Shown here: in pieces, positions 21,565 through 34,065 of the stretch
Layout of the letters: each line of letters opens with the position of its first letter
Position numbering within the stretch: the stretch's first letter is position 1
NCBI RefSeq assembly: GCF_029873635.1
Contig: NC_080420.1
Location: 122,272,719-122,336,718 of the forward strand
DNA length: 64,000 nt
Source of the DNA: Malania oleifera
Lineage: Eukaryota > Streptophyta > Magnoliopsida > Santalales > Ximeniaceae
Reading direction: 5' to 3'
The notes under the pieces: generated by a model
The model's database searches: none
Seen by the model: only the letters and a program-made list of their open reading frames with translations
Told to the model about the DNA's origin: nothing
Position numbers and translations under genes: made by a program

Positions 21565-21584
21565 TATATATATATATATATATC
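21510..21584. repeat. CT and AT microsatellites downstream of GPAT copy 1
   Basis: A pure (CT)n run of about 48 bp is followed by a (AT)n run. The shorter counterpart lies at about 38754-38803 by copy 2. Confidence 0.9.
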
Positions 21585-21618
21585 CAACTACAGATCTGGG
21601 TCCTATGTATCTAGTTTT

Positions 21619-22552
21619 CTATACAAACCCCTCGTTCCCAGCCAAGCACATATACTTGTCCCTCCTTGTAAGCCTGGTGCACTCAAATCCTAAAGCATTA
21701 GCAATCTTAGCCTGCACATGGTTAGCTACATCAAACTTTGATTTTCCACCGATACTGCACGTCATGGACGCCGGTAACTCCCCAAGTATCTTGAGGGTAT
21801 AGACTGGATATGGATTCAGAAAATGGAAGAATGGGTCTAAACATTTTAGCCCACTTGCAGTTGTGCCATAAAACATGCTAACCTTAACATCGATCGCTAC
21901 CAGGATGATCTCAGTACTCATCTCTGCAAATAAAGGGCTAAACCTTAGCAAAAATGGTTCCCTGCAAGTAGTTCCTTCAGGGCAAACAACAAGGTCACAT
22001 CCTTGTTGAAGCACTCTCCCAATTGTCCCTGCATCCCTCTCTCTTTCCCGCGTTAGCCGGACGGTCCGGACCGGGGAAATCACCTCGTTGAGCTTACTCA
22101 GGCTGTAAGTGACTGCAGTGATGTTTTTCATGAGAGCAATTGCCAAATAGATTGGGTCAAGAAGGGTTCTGTGGTTGCATACATAGAGTATGCCCCTTGC
22201 TTTATTTTCTACACTGTTCATGGTAGAAGAATGGGGCGCCGATGATGATACCGTGGTTCTGGTGCCAGTGAAGGCCAGAATGGGTGAGGAGAGGTTGTAA
22301 GGCAATAGTAAGCCAAAAGTAACTCTGGTGATGGAAAGGAAGAACCCGAGAGGGAGCCATAGGAACATGACTAGGGTGGAAAGAGGGGTCGGCCTGAAAG
22401 CCAATCTTCCATCATGGAAGATCAATGGCTTTGGGTACTTGTCCTTTGGGAGGATCTTCCACTTACTCTTCTCAGCTTCAGTCATCAAGTAAACCTCCTG
22501 GCACAACACAAAATGAATTACTACATATATAAGCAAATAACGTTAAATGTTC

Positions 22553-22600
<48 letters not shown>

Positions 22601-23320
22601 ACGACCAACCTCACAATCTAAAAAAAGTTGTTCATCAAGAGACTTTTTCAGGGACCCAATACCGATTGTAGGAGAATCTGCTTTCTTGTCTTGGAAGATG
22701 TCATTCAAAGCAATTGCATTCCTATTTTCCTCCATTAGACCCACAAAATACCCACAGACAACCTTTAACTCTCTTCCAACCACAAAATCAACCCCTAGGT
22801 AATCTCTCAAGAACCCTTCCACCATTACTCTAGGCAAGTCACTCACCCCCACCTTTTTCCCACATCTCAACACCGCCTCCAAGCCTTCACACCCAACATC
22901 TTCCAGAAAGAACTTGGGCAGAACAGCTCTCCCAATTCTAAACTTTTCCTTTCTGATGCCAAAAAAACATATAAAGACCATTGCTTTAAGCTGCAGCTTT
23001 TCACCAAGAAGGCAAACAAGAGGGTACAAAAGAAACAGAACAAGAGCTCTTAAGATCCCTCCAGCTTCAAAAGCCACCAACATGAACCAAGGAAAGAGTG
23101 AAGATGATCTCAGCAGTGCACCCTCCACATGAAAAATCAAAGCATGGTCTGAAAGCCTGTGCAGCCTATGGACAAGAGAAGAGTATTTTTTAAATTTCAA
23201 CTGGGTATTTGCATGGGGGTTGCTGATGAGCTTTCCCTGGAAAGAGAGTGGGTTTCCTGGTCTTCTAAACAAACCAATAAACAATGAAAGAGCATTGAAC
23301 GGGAAAAGCTTTTCAGCCAT
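21619..23320 (-). CDS. Glycerol-3-phosphate acyltransferase, GPAT2/3-like, copy 1 (two exons)
   Basis: Exon 1 is 22610-23320 and exon 2 is 21619-22497. The 112-bp intron has donor GAG|GTTGGT and acceptor GCCAG|GAGG. The product is 529 aa, the usual size for plant GPATs, which transfer acyl groups from acyl-CoA to glycerol 3-phosphate at a membrane. The N-terminal HAD-like domain has HVEGALL (residues 64-70) where phosphatase-active members have DxDGT, so phosphatase activity is unlikely. A hydrophobic segment spans about 76-105. The PlsC domain has NHRTLLDP (HX4D, H346/D351), VVCPEGTTCREP (about 407-418), AIDVKVSMFYGTTASGLKCL and the C-terminal LTRRDKY and AGNEG block. The ATG at 23320 is preferred because copy 3 has an in-frame stop directly before its equivalent ATG and a TATA box lies about 40 bp upstream. 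GPAT2/3 assignment is from remembered similarity. The role in vivo is unknown. Confidence 0.9.
22498..22609 (-). other. Intron of GPAT copy 1 with GA microsatellite
   Basis: The intron includes about 42 bp of GA repeat (about 22555-22596). The copy 2 intron has only about 14 bp of it. The frame stays open from exon 1 through the repeat until 22478, so a retained intron would add a Ser-Leu run and truncate the enzyme. Confidence 0.85.
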
Positions 23321-23356
23321 GTTTTTGTTCATATTTTGTGCAAGGGGTTCTTGGGT

Positions 23357-23364
23357 TTTTATAG
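23357..23364 (-). promoter_or_regulatory. TATA box of GPAT copy 1
   Basis: CTATAAAA on the minus strand lies 37-44 bp before the ATG. An equivalent box sits at the same distance in copies 2 (about 40577) and 3 (about 55132). It predicts a very short 5' leader. Confidence 0.6.
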
Positions 23365-23461
23365 AGGCTGATTGGGTAGAAAAACCAAAGGTGATCATTC
23401 ATTGAGCTAAACAACAGATCTGAGTCATTTTTCCACTGCAAGTAAAAGATAGCAGCACATG

Positions 23462-23655
23462 GAGTCTTTTTCCCGTTTTATTATTAAATTAAAATAAAGT
23501 ATTATTTATATTAAATAATACTTTATTTGAGAAAAAAATTTTCAAATTAATGATCATGTAATCTCGTAATTTAGCGCTTTAAATAAATCTGGTAAGATCA
23601 AACTGTGAGATTGACTTTTTTCTCCAATTAAATCTTGGTACGAGATTTACGAGAC

Positions 23656-23687
<32 letters not shown>

Positions 23688-25433
23688 ATGCATTAAACTC
23701 AATTAAAGAAACAAAATATTTTTTACCTTCTAAAAAAAAGACAAGCATTTTTAGAAATAAATTCTATTTAATAATTTTAAAAAAACAAGTATCTGCAAAA
23801 TTTTAAAGAATTTAAAAATTAATAAAAAATATTTTTTTTACTATACACGTAGCTGCATAAGCATTGTGCACAACATTCATTCTTATATATATTATTTAAT
23901 TAAATATCTATCAATATCTTCTAATTTTTTTTAAAAAAAATATTTATAAATATCAAGTTCTTTGGATTAATACTTCAATTTTCTTAATTTTTCATTATTT
24001 AGTTAAATAAAAGTTATTTTATTCATTTTAATGTAATTTGAGTTTTATATTTAACTTGAGTTAATTTTGAAATTCATTAATTTGTAAATATTAAGATCTT
24101 TCATACTAAAAAAAGTTAATTAACTATAGATAATAAATTATTACTATAATCTATGTATTATTGCTTCTAATGCATAAAATCTACTCCATGGACAACACAT
24201 GTATCCCTAACTAGTAAACAAAAACACATAATTGAATATATGTTAGTTTTTGTCTTTAATTTGGACTAAATAAAAATTAGAAAACATGATTACAATAATA
24301 AAAATCATAATATATTATAATAAAAATAGATATTAATTATAATTATTTTGTATTGCAGTTATTTTCAAAATTTAACTGCTACAAAAAATAATTTTGTAGA
24401 CAATTGAAAAATAGTAAAAAAAAATATTTTTTATTATTTTTAAAATTCTTTAAAATTTTGCGAATATGTTTATTTGAATTATATTTTTAAATTCACATAG
24501 TTGTTTTATTTTAATTTCCATTAAAATTTCTATATAAAATGAATAAATTAATCTCCAGAAACTAGTTTTACATATTAAAATATTGTTATAACAATGAAAA
24601 ATCTTCAATTTGTTTGGTATTATTGTCAAGAATTATGAAACTAAAAACTAGGAACAAGAACTGAAAAATTAGAACTAAGAAGAAAAAATCAAAAATTAGC
24701 AATTTTTTTTTTGTTACTATTTTGAAAACTAAAATAAATTAAAAACCTAATTAAATTGATGTGTTTTTTAATCAAATAGCTATTAAAAAATATGACTAAA
24801 ATTAAACAAAAGTGAAAAAAGGTACAAATTAGATCTTAACTACATATATATGAGTTTTTCAACCCAGCATTCATGGGACAGGATAACTTACATTTTATTT
24901 AACATTTATAAATTTTTTGTACCTATTTTTTTGAATAAAATGGATTTTTTTAGGTATAGTCTTGTTGGATTCAAATAAAATTTTAAAAATTTTATTTATC
25001 TAATTTTATTAAAATTATTATTTCTAAAAATACTTGTCTTTCTTTTAGAAGGTAATAATATTTTTGTTTACATTTTTTTTATTAAATAGAGTTTATTTTT
25101 TATTAAATAGAGTTTATTTCTAAAAATACTTGTCTTTTTTTTAGAAAGTAAAAAATATTTTTTTTAATTGAGTTTAATGCATTTTTAATTTTATATATAT
25201 ATATATATATAAAAAGACACGTCTAGCAAATCTCATAGGTTTAATTGGAAAAGAAAGCTAATGGGGGAAAATTGACGGCGAGATTACATGAACATTAATT
25301 TGAAAATTTTTTTTTTAAATAAAATATTATTTAATATTTTTTTTTTAAATAAAATATTATTTAATATTTTTTTTTAAAATAAAATATTATTTAATATTTT
25401 ATTTTAATTTAATAATAAAACGGGAAAAAACTG
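23462..25433. mobile_element. MULE-type TIR element, inserted upstream of GPAT copy 1
   Basis: Terminal inverted repeats are very long, about 350 bp (23462 to about 23830, and about 25065 to 25433). They start GAGTCTTTTTCCCGTTTTAT on the left and share TTTATTATTAAATTAAAATA. The flanking direct repeat GCACATG occurs at 23455-23461 and 25434-25440; it may be what remains of a 9-10 bp duplication. The homologous site at copy 2 (about 40676-40684) lacks the element. The interior is AT-rich with no transposase, so the element is non-autonomous. Confidence 0.75.
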
Positions 25434-25600
25434 GCACATGCCCCTAGTCTTTCGTTTTCCTTTTATTTTCTTTGCAGCCTTTCTGATATTCAGAATAGAG
25501 GAAATGGCTCCCACAAGCCCTAGCACCTATCTACCCAAACCCCGTACCTGTCCCTTGAAGCCTCCTAATATGATATCTTCTATGACAATTAAAGACAGAC

Positions 25601-25641
<41 letters not shown>

Positions 25642-26405
25642 TTTTCTACTCCAAAATTTACTCACAAGTCACTGAGATTGATCAAGATGTGACAACTCAA
25701 TGCTATGTATGCTCACATTCAGATGCCAGTTCAGTGAGTTTGGAAAGGACCAATTCACAGCAGGACGATATCCTGTGAGCTTCAGGAACCAACTACGATC
25801 ACAGGTTCTGTATCTCATTTAAGACAACTGCCCAACTGCCACCACAAAATTTCCTATTTCATTTTTTTTTATCAGCTGATAATTTTTTAAGCCTTGCCCC
25901 CATTTATTAGTACTTTAAACTTCAAAAATAAATAAATAAATAATACGTCAAGGTTAGGATAATGTGACAATAAAGCTATGAATGAGATGTATCAAGTATT
26001 TAATCTTGATTAGTTTCTCATGCCACTACTAAAGATTAATCGCGAGTGAATACATAGTAATCTTTGAATAATTCACTTTCCGCAATAAAACAAGTAAATT
26101 ATTGTTTTCAAGCATATAAAGCTACTTTAGAAAATTGTTTAAGTGTGTTTGTCTTTTTAAGTAGTATTGAGCTATGAGTTCAATGCTTGATCAACTTAAA
26201 GTCTATGAGAATTGAGAATATTTTGCCCGTAAAGTGCACCCAAACCTTCTATAAGACTATTTTTGGATTTTTATGCAAGTGGCTATATTTGCGACCAAGG
26301 GTAGAAACTACTAGGACAACTCTAACTTTATAACATAGTAGAGATTTATGATATTTAAATGTAGAACAATGTCAAACCATATAAAACATAATATTATTCT
26401 CTTTT
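25434..26405. other. Intergenic flank upstream of GPAT copy 1
   Basis: It holds the rest of the duplicated segment (to about 26110) with a GA microsatellite at about 25602-25641, then AT-rich sequence to the chromovirus at 26406. No gene is seen. The short open frame at 25438-25692 is driven by the GA run. Confidence 0.6.
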
Positions 26406-26500
26406 TGTAACGACCCAAATAAAAATGGTATTTAAATAATAAAAGAAAGGGAAAACGAAAGCTGGAAATAGAAGGACTAATGAAAAGGGGATCAGTAGGA

Positions 26501-26686
26501 CTTCGTCAACGAATATAGGGGATTCGTCGACGAAGGCTTAAGAGAATTCGTCGACGAATATAAGGGACTTGTCGACGAAGAAATACCGAGAGGGGGTTTG
26601 AGCCGACTGAATTTCGTCGACGAAATTAATAAATAATTCGTCGAAGAAGGACGGCCTCGTCGACGAAATCTCTTGTTCTATAAATA
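26501..26686 (+). promoter_or_regulatory. 5' LTR promoter of element C: palindrome array and TATA box
   Basis: About eight copies of or close to TTCGTCGACGAA lie within 170 bp directly upstream of TATAAATA. Confidence 0.55.
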
Positions 26687-27287
26687 TGAAAATCCGAATT
26701 TTAAGCTTCTCTAAGAAGCTAACTCTCTCTCTCTCTCTCCTCTTCGGTTCTCCCTCTTTCTTTCATCGATTTCGGGCCAAATCTTCCCCAGATTGACAGT
26801 TTGAAGTCACCACGACGCTCTTAAGGAAGTTCTCTTTAAATCTGTTGGAACGGATCGTTGGTGAAAGCAAGTTGGGAATCATCCCTGAGTTGAGGTAAGG
26901 TTTTTTAGGCCAAATTTGACCTTGTGGCAGTTATAGAAAATGTTGTACGTACAAAAATACTGAACTTTAATACTGAGAGTTTTCATTTTTAGGGTATTGA
27001 GTCGGGAACCCTGTGGGTGTAGGGAAGATTTTCTTAAGGGCTTTTCAGGAATCAAGTAAGGGAATAAACTAAGTTAGTTTTGTCTTGAAAAAATGCATGT
27101 ATATATATATAGCACCTGGTTTCAAGAAAAATAAATATACATATATAAATGATTCATATTTGGAAAATATTGTGAAAATGATCGTATGTTGAATATGTGA
27201 AAATCTGTTAGTGTGGCATGAGTATAAAATGTTATGAGATACTGTTCCTGGAAATGTATTTATGATATGGATTTTTATGATGGAAAA

Positions 27288-27562
27288 CCGGCGTATGGGC
27301 CAAGATTTTTATGATATGTTTGCTGGCATACAGACCGTGCTATATGATGTGATTTGCCAGCGTACGGGCTGTGCTATGATATGTTTGCCGGCGTACGAGC
27401 CGTGCTATGTGATGTGGTTTGCCAACATACGGGCTGTGCTATGATATGTTTGCTGGCGTACGGGCCGTGCTATGTGATGTGATTTGCCAGCATACAGGCT
27501 ATGTTATGATTTGCCGGTGTACGGGCCAAACTATGATAAAATGTGTAATACCGGCGTACGGG
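27288..27562 (+). repeat. Tandem array in 5' LTR of element C
   Basis: Alternating half-units of about 31-34 bp, each with a core near GCCAGCGTACGGGC, form a roughly 64-bp dimer. Nine cores are visible. Confidence 0.75.
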
Positions 27563-28050
27563 CCGATGATTTTTACGATAATGTATATATGCAAAATGAT
27601 ATGATTGATGTGAAAATAAATGATATGAGATATCTATGTATCACAGTTTTAGTATATGTTATACGATATCAGAACTTGGTTGGCTTGGTCTAGGCTAGCA
27701 CTTGCATAGTACCGTTGCTATGTGTCCATGGTCTTCGTGATCATGATATTTGTGTTAACGCCACTGTACAGAGTGGTGTGAGATTAGATGGTCGATGTGG
27801 TTTATAAGAAGTGTGCTGATCGCCCCTAGTGTACGGACCAGGTCTGGCAGACCCATCGAACTTACAGACTTATGATTGACTTGGCAGTGGTCAGCCAATC
27901 ATTCTCAGGTCCAGCCTTCGGGTCACATAACCCAGTCATGTGGGGGTAATACATGACAATAGCCAACTAACCTACCAGGATTGTTTTATGTTATTATTAC
28001 TGTATGAGATGAGATATGTATATGAAAATGCAGTATGTTCTGTCATGTGT

Positions 28051-28087
<37 letters not shown>

Positions 28088-28581
28088 TTCTAGATTTGAC
28101 GAAACAATATTGAATATGTTATGTATGGTATATGTAGAACACAGAATATTCATGTTGCCACACACTGGTATTAGTTTATTTCCCTTACTGAGAGGTGTCT
28201 CACCCCTAAATCTTATTAACTTTTCAGGAGCCTCAGATAGAAGAGCGGGAAAAGCTTCGCTGATATAATACTGTTTAGATGCCCTTTTGAAGGGTAAGTT
28301 TTTGTAGGGACAGTTAAATTTTTGTAGGGAATGTCCCTAGATATGATTTTCAGGATGTATATACTGTGATACAGTGATTGTAGTAACTCTGGTGTTGTAA
28401 TGCATGATATGATGAGTTGTATATGATTATATGCTTTCTGCTGCTAGGCTTCTGCTATATATTCTATTATATCCCTAGTACCTACGGGTCTAGGTGGATG
28501 GTGACCTGTTGAGCTAGAATGTACGACGTTGATATCATTATATATAAAAAAAAATGTGAAAAATGAGCAGGTCGTGACAGT

Positions 28582-28594
28582 TTGGTATCAGAGC
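28582..28594 (+). other. Primer-binding site of element C
   Basis: TGGTATCAGAGCC is complementary to the 3' end of plant initiator tRNA-Met, the usual primer for this clade. Confidence 0.85.
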
Positions 28595-28881
28595 CTAGGT
28601 TGCTAGGTTCTGTAGACTTTAGAATGCAGCAAAAACAATACTAGAGTTTAGGAAATGATTTCAGGTTTTGTTCTACAATCTAGAGGCAGGACTTTCATGG
28701 TAGTTTCTATGTTTTTCCTAGGGTGACGATTTCAGGAAAACCATAGTAAGTTATTGTCAGGTTGTGTTCCTAGAATGTAGGACTGGGGATTCGAAATGAG
28801 TTAGAAATGTTGAGATAGTGATGAGGATAGGTGGGTAAAATATGAGGATAGGATTTTTAAGTTGTATTTGTTGTTTCTAGG

Positions 28882-30351
28882 ATGGATCCAGAAGGAAAGA
28901 GTGCCCATACGAGTGGCAGTGATGGAGTAGGACCATCAGGTGTAGCTGGGACCGACTCTGATGCGGTGTTACGTAGCGTGGCTCAGCAGGTTATGACTGA
29001 GATCGCTAGGAGCTCGAGGGAGCAGAGTGGTCCATCTGCAGGCCATGGGTACACCATAGAGAAGTTTATGAAGATGAATCCTACGACATTCTCGAGTGGA
29101 GTTGATCCTGCAGCCGCTGAGAATTGGATGTAGGAGACCGAGAAAGTCTTGGTCGTGTTGCAGTGTACAGAGGAACAGAAAGTCCTTTTTGTCACCTATA
29201 GACTGACATGAGAGGCTGAGAGGTGGTGGATTGCGGGGAGACTATTGGAGCAACAGAAGGTGACTTCGATAGCCATGACATGGGACCGATTTAAAGATCT
29301 GTTCTTTGATAGATATTTTCCAGCTACTGTTAGGGAGGTTAAAGTAGAAGAGTTCCTGAGTCTGAAACAGGGACAACTATCGGTCCAGCAATATGCAGCA
29401 CGTTTCATCGAGCTCGCTCATTTTGCCCCATACATTGTTCCTGATGAGGTAAGGAAAGCCAGGTAGTTTGAGAAAGGCTTAAGGCGGAGTATATTCAAGC
29501 AGGTAGTGGTGCTGCGGATTCAGGACTTTGCTGAGTTAGTCGACAGGGCGGCTTTGGCAGAGATTGGTGAGCGTCTTGATGCAGAGAAGCAGGGACAGAG
29601 AAAGAGATCTGCATCTACGGGCTACCAGTAGAGTCATAGACCGGACCAGTGGATGAGAGGTAATCATGGCAGAGGGCGGAGACAGGAGACGAGAGGACGT
29701 GAGGTGTAGACAGGGCAAGGTCCTCCAGTCTGTTAGACTTGTGGTAGGAGGCACTAGGGAGAGTGTCGAGTTGGTGGTGTAGTGTGCTATCGCTGTGGTA
29801 GATCGGGGCTTATAGTGCGAGATTGTCCTACCCCACCAGATGTAGCTCCGGTGTGCTATCGCTACGGTAGATCGGGGCACATGGTACAAGACTGCCCTAC
29901 CCCACCAGATGCAGTTCCAGCTCCTAAACCATATCGGGGAGGCTATCAGGCGCCACGTGGAGGTCAGCAAAGGAATATGGCTCCAGCTAGGGTGTTTACT
30001 CTGACGCCAAGCGAGGCTGATACGTTAGGTGACATGGTGACAGGTATGGTCATTATGCTTTCCTTTAAAGTTATTGCATTATTTGATTCAGGAGCTACAC
30101 ACTCGTTCGTGTCTTCGGGGTGTGTTAAATTATGTGGGGCTGAAACATAACTATTAGAAGTTGAACTGTTGGTATCTACACCGACTGGGTTAGCAGTAAG
30201 GTGTAATAGGGTGCTCCAAGGTTGTCCAGTTGATATTCAAAGGAAGGCTTTGTCTGCCAATTTGGTAGTGCTGGACATGCACGAGTTTGATGTTATATTT
30301 GGTATGGATTGGCTAGCAGCTAATTTTGCCAGCATAGATTGTCATGCATGA
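28882..30351 (+). pseudogene. gag-protease remnant of element C
   Basis: Gag starts MDPEGKSAHTSGSDG. It contains TWDRFKDLFFDRYFP, and a zinc-knuckle zone with two CYRC/YG-type motifs (CYRCGRSGLIVRDCP and a second, altered, copy about 30 residues later). The protease region has ALFDSGATHSFV and FDVIFGMDWLA. The knuckle segment looks internally duplicated. Broken. Confidence 0.85.
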
Positions 30352-30469
30352 GAAGTCATATTCAGATCTTCGGGGAAAGCAGAGTTTAAGTTCGTAGGGT
30401 CGCGAGTACAATCCTCGCCTTAGCTAGTTTCAGCTATTCAGGCCAGAAGACTACTACTGAGTGGTTGTC

Positions 30470-33425
30470 AGGGGTTTGTGGCTGTTGTGAATGAAATGTC
30501 AGAGAATGAGTCGAAACTTGCTAGCACGCTTGTAGTAAAGGGGTTTACAGATGTTTTCCCAAATGAGTTACCAGGCTTACCACCCGATCGTGAGGTGGAT
30601 TTTTCCATAAATCTACTTCCAAGTACAGCGCCTATTTCCAAAGTACCTTATCGGATGGCGCCAGTAGAGTTGGCAGAATTGAAGAATCAGTTGCAAGATC
30701 TACTTGATAAGAGTTTCATACGACCCAGTGTATCTCCGTTGGGAGCTCCAGTTTTCTTTGTGAAGAAGAAAGACGTGACTGAGGATGTGTATAGACTATA
30801 GGGAAATTAATAAAGTAATAATCAAGAACAAGTATCCTCTACCCCGTATCGACGATTTGTTTGATCAGCTCCAAGGTACACAGGTGTATTCGAAAATTGA
30901 CCTCAAATCCGACTACCATCAGGTAAAAGTGAAAGCAGAAGACGTCTCGAAGACGACCTTCAGGACCAAGTACGGGCATTACAAGTTTCTCGTTATGCTG
31001 TTTGGTTTGACGAATGCTCCTGCGTTATTTATGGACTTAATGAACAGAGTCTTCCACCGATACCTAGACCAGTTTTTTGTTGGTTTTATTGATGTTGTAC
31101 TGGTCTATTCGAAGAGCTATGAGGAGCATGAGACGCACCTCAGGCAGGTTTTACAGACACTTCGGGAAAAGAAGTTGTATGCCAAGTTCAGTAAATGTGA
31201 ATTTTGGCTAGAGAATGTCGTGTTCTTGGGGCATGTTGTATGTGGAGACGATATTTTTGTGGATCCTAGCAAGATTGAGGCGGTAGTGAATTGAGCTAGA
31301 CCGAGAAATGTCCCGGAGATCAGGAGTTTCTTGGGGCTGGCTGGATAATACCGTCATTTCATTGAGGGATTCTCAACTTTGTCAGGACCCTTGACACGAC
31401 TGACGAGGAAGAATATCATATTTGAGTGGGACGACAGCTGTGAGCAGAGTTTTTAGGAGCTGAAGTAGAGGTTAGTCACAGCACCGGTCTTGGTTATCCC
31501 ATCAGGAGATGAGGGGTATGTCATTTACAGTGATGCGTCCTTGAAAGGACTTGGCTGTGTATTGATGCAACATGGCAGGGTAGTGGTGTATGCATCCAGG
31601 CAGTTGAAAGAATATGAAAAGAACTACCCTACCCACGATCTTGAATTAGCTGCAGTGGTACACGCGTTGAAAATTTGGAGGCATTACCTATACGGCGAGT
31701 AGTGTGAGATTTTCTCCGACCATAAAAGCTTAAAGTATTTCTTTACGCAGAAGGAACTGAATATGAGGCAGAGAAGGTGGTTGGAGTTGATTAAGGATTT
31801 CGATTGTACCATCAGTTATCACCCGGGGAAAGCAAATATGGTAGCTGATGCATTGAGCAGGAAATCCAGGAAACCAGTGTTGATGGCTATGGAGATCCAG
31901 TATCCGATCATGATAGATCTGGAGAGACTCGACATAGAGTTGGTAAAGAGTAATCTTCCAGTGTATATTGTCAGCTTAGTAGTACAGTCTACCCTGCAGG
32001 AAAGAATTAAAGCCGCTCAAAAGGAAGATCCGAAATTGGCAGAGGTGATAGACAGAGTACAGATGGGTCAGGGGGAGGATTTCAATATAGCAGATGACGG
32101 AGCTTTGCGGTTCTGTTCCAAATTATGTGTTCCTGCTAATACTGAGATTAGGAGGACTATTTTAGAAGAGGCTCACAGATCTTTGTATACGGTTCATTTC
32201 GGTAGTACGAAGATGTATAGGGATCTGCGAGAGTCGTTCTGGTGGAGTGGCATGAAGAGAGAGATCGCCGAGTATGTAGCCCAGTGTTTGACGTGGTAGC
32301 AGGTAAAGGCTGAGCACCAGAGGCTAGTAGGGCAGTTGCAGCCGTTATTTATCCCAGAGTGGAAGTGGGATCATATATCTATGGACTTTGTGTTAGGACT
32401 GCCGACGGCATTACATGGCTAGAATGCCATCTAGGTGATTGTTGACCGTTTGACTAAGACCGCTCACTTTATACCTATCAAAATCAGCTACTCCCTCAGC
32501 CGTTTAGAGGATATTTACATTCAGGAGATAGTTCGTTCTCATGGAGTGCCTGTATCTATTGTGTCAGATCGAGACCCACGATTCACATCATGATTTTGGA
32601 TAAGTTTGTAGGAGGCTATAGGGTCTTAGTTATCGTTTAGTACGGCATTCCATCCTTAGTCAGACGGGCAGACCGAGAGGACGATACAGATACTAGAGGA
32701 TATGCTTCGACCATGTGTATAAGATTTTGGGGATAGTTTGACTCAGTTTATGCCGCTGGTAGAGTTTGCGTATAATAACAGTTACCAGTCTAGCATTGAC
32801 ATGGCACCGTTTGAGACTTTATACGGTAGGAGATGCCGTTCTCTTTTGTTTTGGGATGAAGTGGGTGAACAGCGAGTAGTGGGGCTAGAGCTTGTGCAGC
32901 AAGCGCGTGATAAGATTTGGCTTATCGGGGACAAGATTAGTGCAACATAGAGCCGACAGAAAAGTTACGCTGATAATCACCGCAGGAATCTGGAATTTGA
33001 TGTAGGTAATCATGTGTTCCTAAAGATAGCTCTGATGAAAGGGGTTATGCGATTTGGGAAGAAGGGTAAACTTAGTACTAAGTTTATCAGTCAATTTGAG
33101 ATTGTAAATAAAGTGGGACCGGTAGCCTACAGGCTAGCTTTGCCACCTATGTTGTCTAGGATCCACGACGTATTCCATGTTACTATGTTGAGGAAATACG
33201 TCCCAAACCCTTCTCATGTCATCAGTTTTGATGAATTGGAGCTTAGTGATTCACTGGTATATGAGGAGGTACCAGTACAGATTCTAAATAGGAAAGTATA
33301 GGAGCTACGTAACGAGAAGATTCCTCAGGTAAAAGTTTTGTGGAGGAATCATGCGGTAGAAGAAGCTTCTGGGGAGTCCGAGGAGCAGATGAGGCAGAAG
33401 TACACACATCTATTCCCAGAAGTTT
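30470..33425 (+). pseudogene. pol remnant of element C (RT, RNase H, integrase, chromodomain)
   Basis: RT shows [40 protein letters not shown] and [15 protein letters not shown]. RNase H shows [20 protein letters not shown]. The integrase shows [28 protein letters not shown] and [12 protein letters not shown], and the tail IHDVFHVTMLRKYVPNPSH. The chromodomain-like end lies around 33250-33425. Broken many times. Confidence 0.85.
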
Positions 33426-33552
33426 GATTCGATAAAATGTAAGTAGTGAAGTAGTATTTTCTTTTGTAGGTACATGTAATGGTTAATTAGTGTAGTATTT
33501 TAGTTTGAGAGAATGGTTTTCTTTAGTATATGTAATCTCCCAAGACTCGAAA

Positions 33553-33600
33553 TGTAACCATGGTATTCCTCCACCATAAGTGAGGGTAAGTAATAAAATA
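33553..33600. other. Conserved pre-PPT block, element C copy
   Basis: GTAACCATGGTATTCCTCCA followed by CCATAAGTGAGGGTAAG is the counterpart of the block at 448-483. Confidence 0.65.
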
Positions 33601-33683
33601 AGTAGACCCTTTTTCTTGTTAAGGGATGACGAGTTATGGGAACAGTAAATTTCGAGGACGAAATTTTTATAAGGAGGGGAGGA

Positions 33684-34003
33684 TGTAACGACCCAAATTA
33701 AAATGGTATTTAAATAATAAAAGAAAGGGGAAATGGAAGCCGGAAACAGAAGGACTAACGGAAAGGGGATCAGCAGGGCTTGTATTCGTCGACGAAGGCT
33801 TAAGAGAATTCGTCAACGAATACAGGGGACGCGTCAACGAAGAAATACCAAGAGGGGGTTTGAGCCAACTGAATTTCGTCGACGAAAGACTGAATTTCGT
33901 CAACGAAATTAATAAATAATTCGTCGAAGAAGGACGGGCTCGTCGACGAAATCCCCTGTTCTATAAATATGAAAATTTGAATTTTAAGCTTCTCTAAGAA
34001 GCT

Positions 34004-34065
<62 letters not shown>

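Larger units (their letters stand above)
21395..26110. repeat. Segmental duplication, left copy (with GPAT copy 1)
   Basis: The sequence matches 38625-41290 from the 3' flank (CAGCAGGCAACAAAGGAACC) through the gene, the upstream GA microsatellite and beyond, to about TTTGAATAATTCACTTTCC. The only large difference is the TIR element at 23462-25433, present only here. Confidence 0.8.
26406..28579 (+). repeat. 5' LTR of element C
   Basis: It contains the palindrome array (26501-26670), TATAAATA at 26679-26686, splice-like GTAAG at about 26895 and 27056, a CGTACGGGC tandem array (about 27288-27562, nine core copies), the shared block near 27910-27950 and an acceptor-like TTTTCAGG near 28225. Confidence 0.9.

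Noticed and set aside
27262-27693. Small repeated-peptide frames (PAYGLCYDMFAGVRAV type)
   Set aside because: Translations of the CGTACGGGC tandem array in the LTR of element C.
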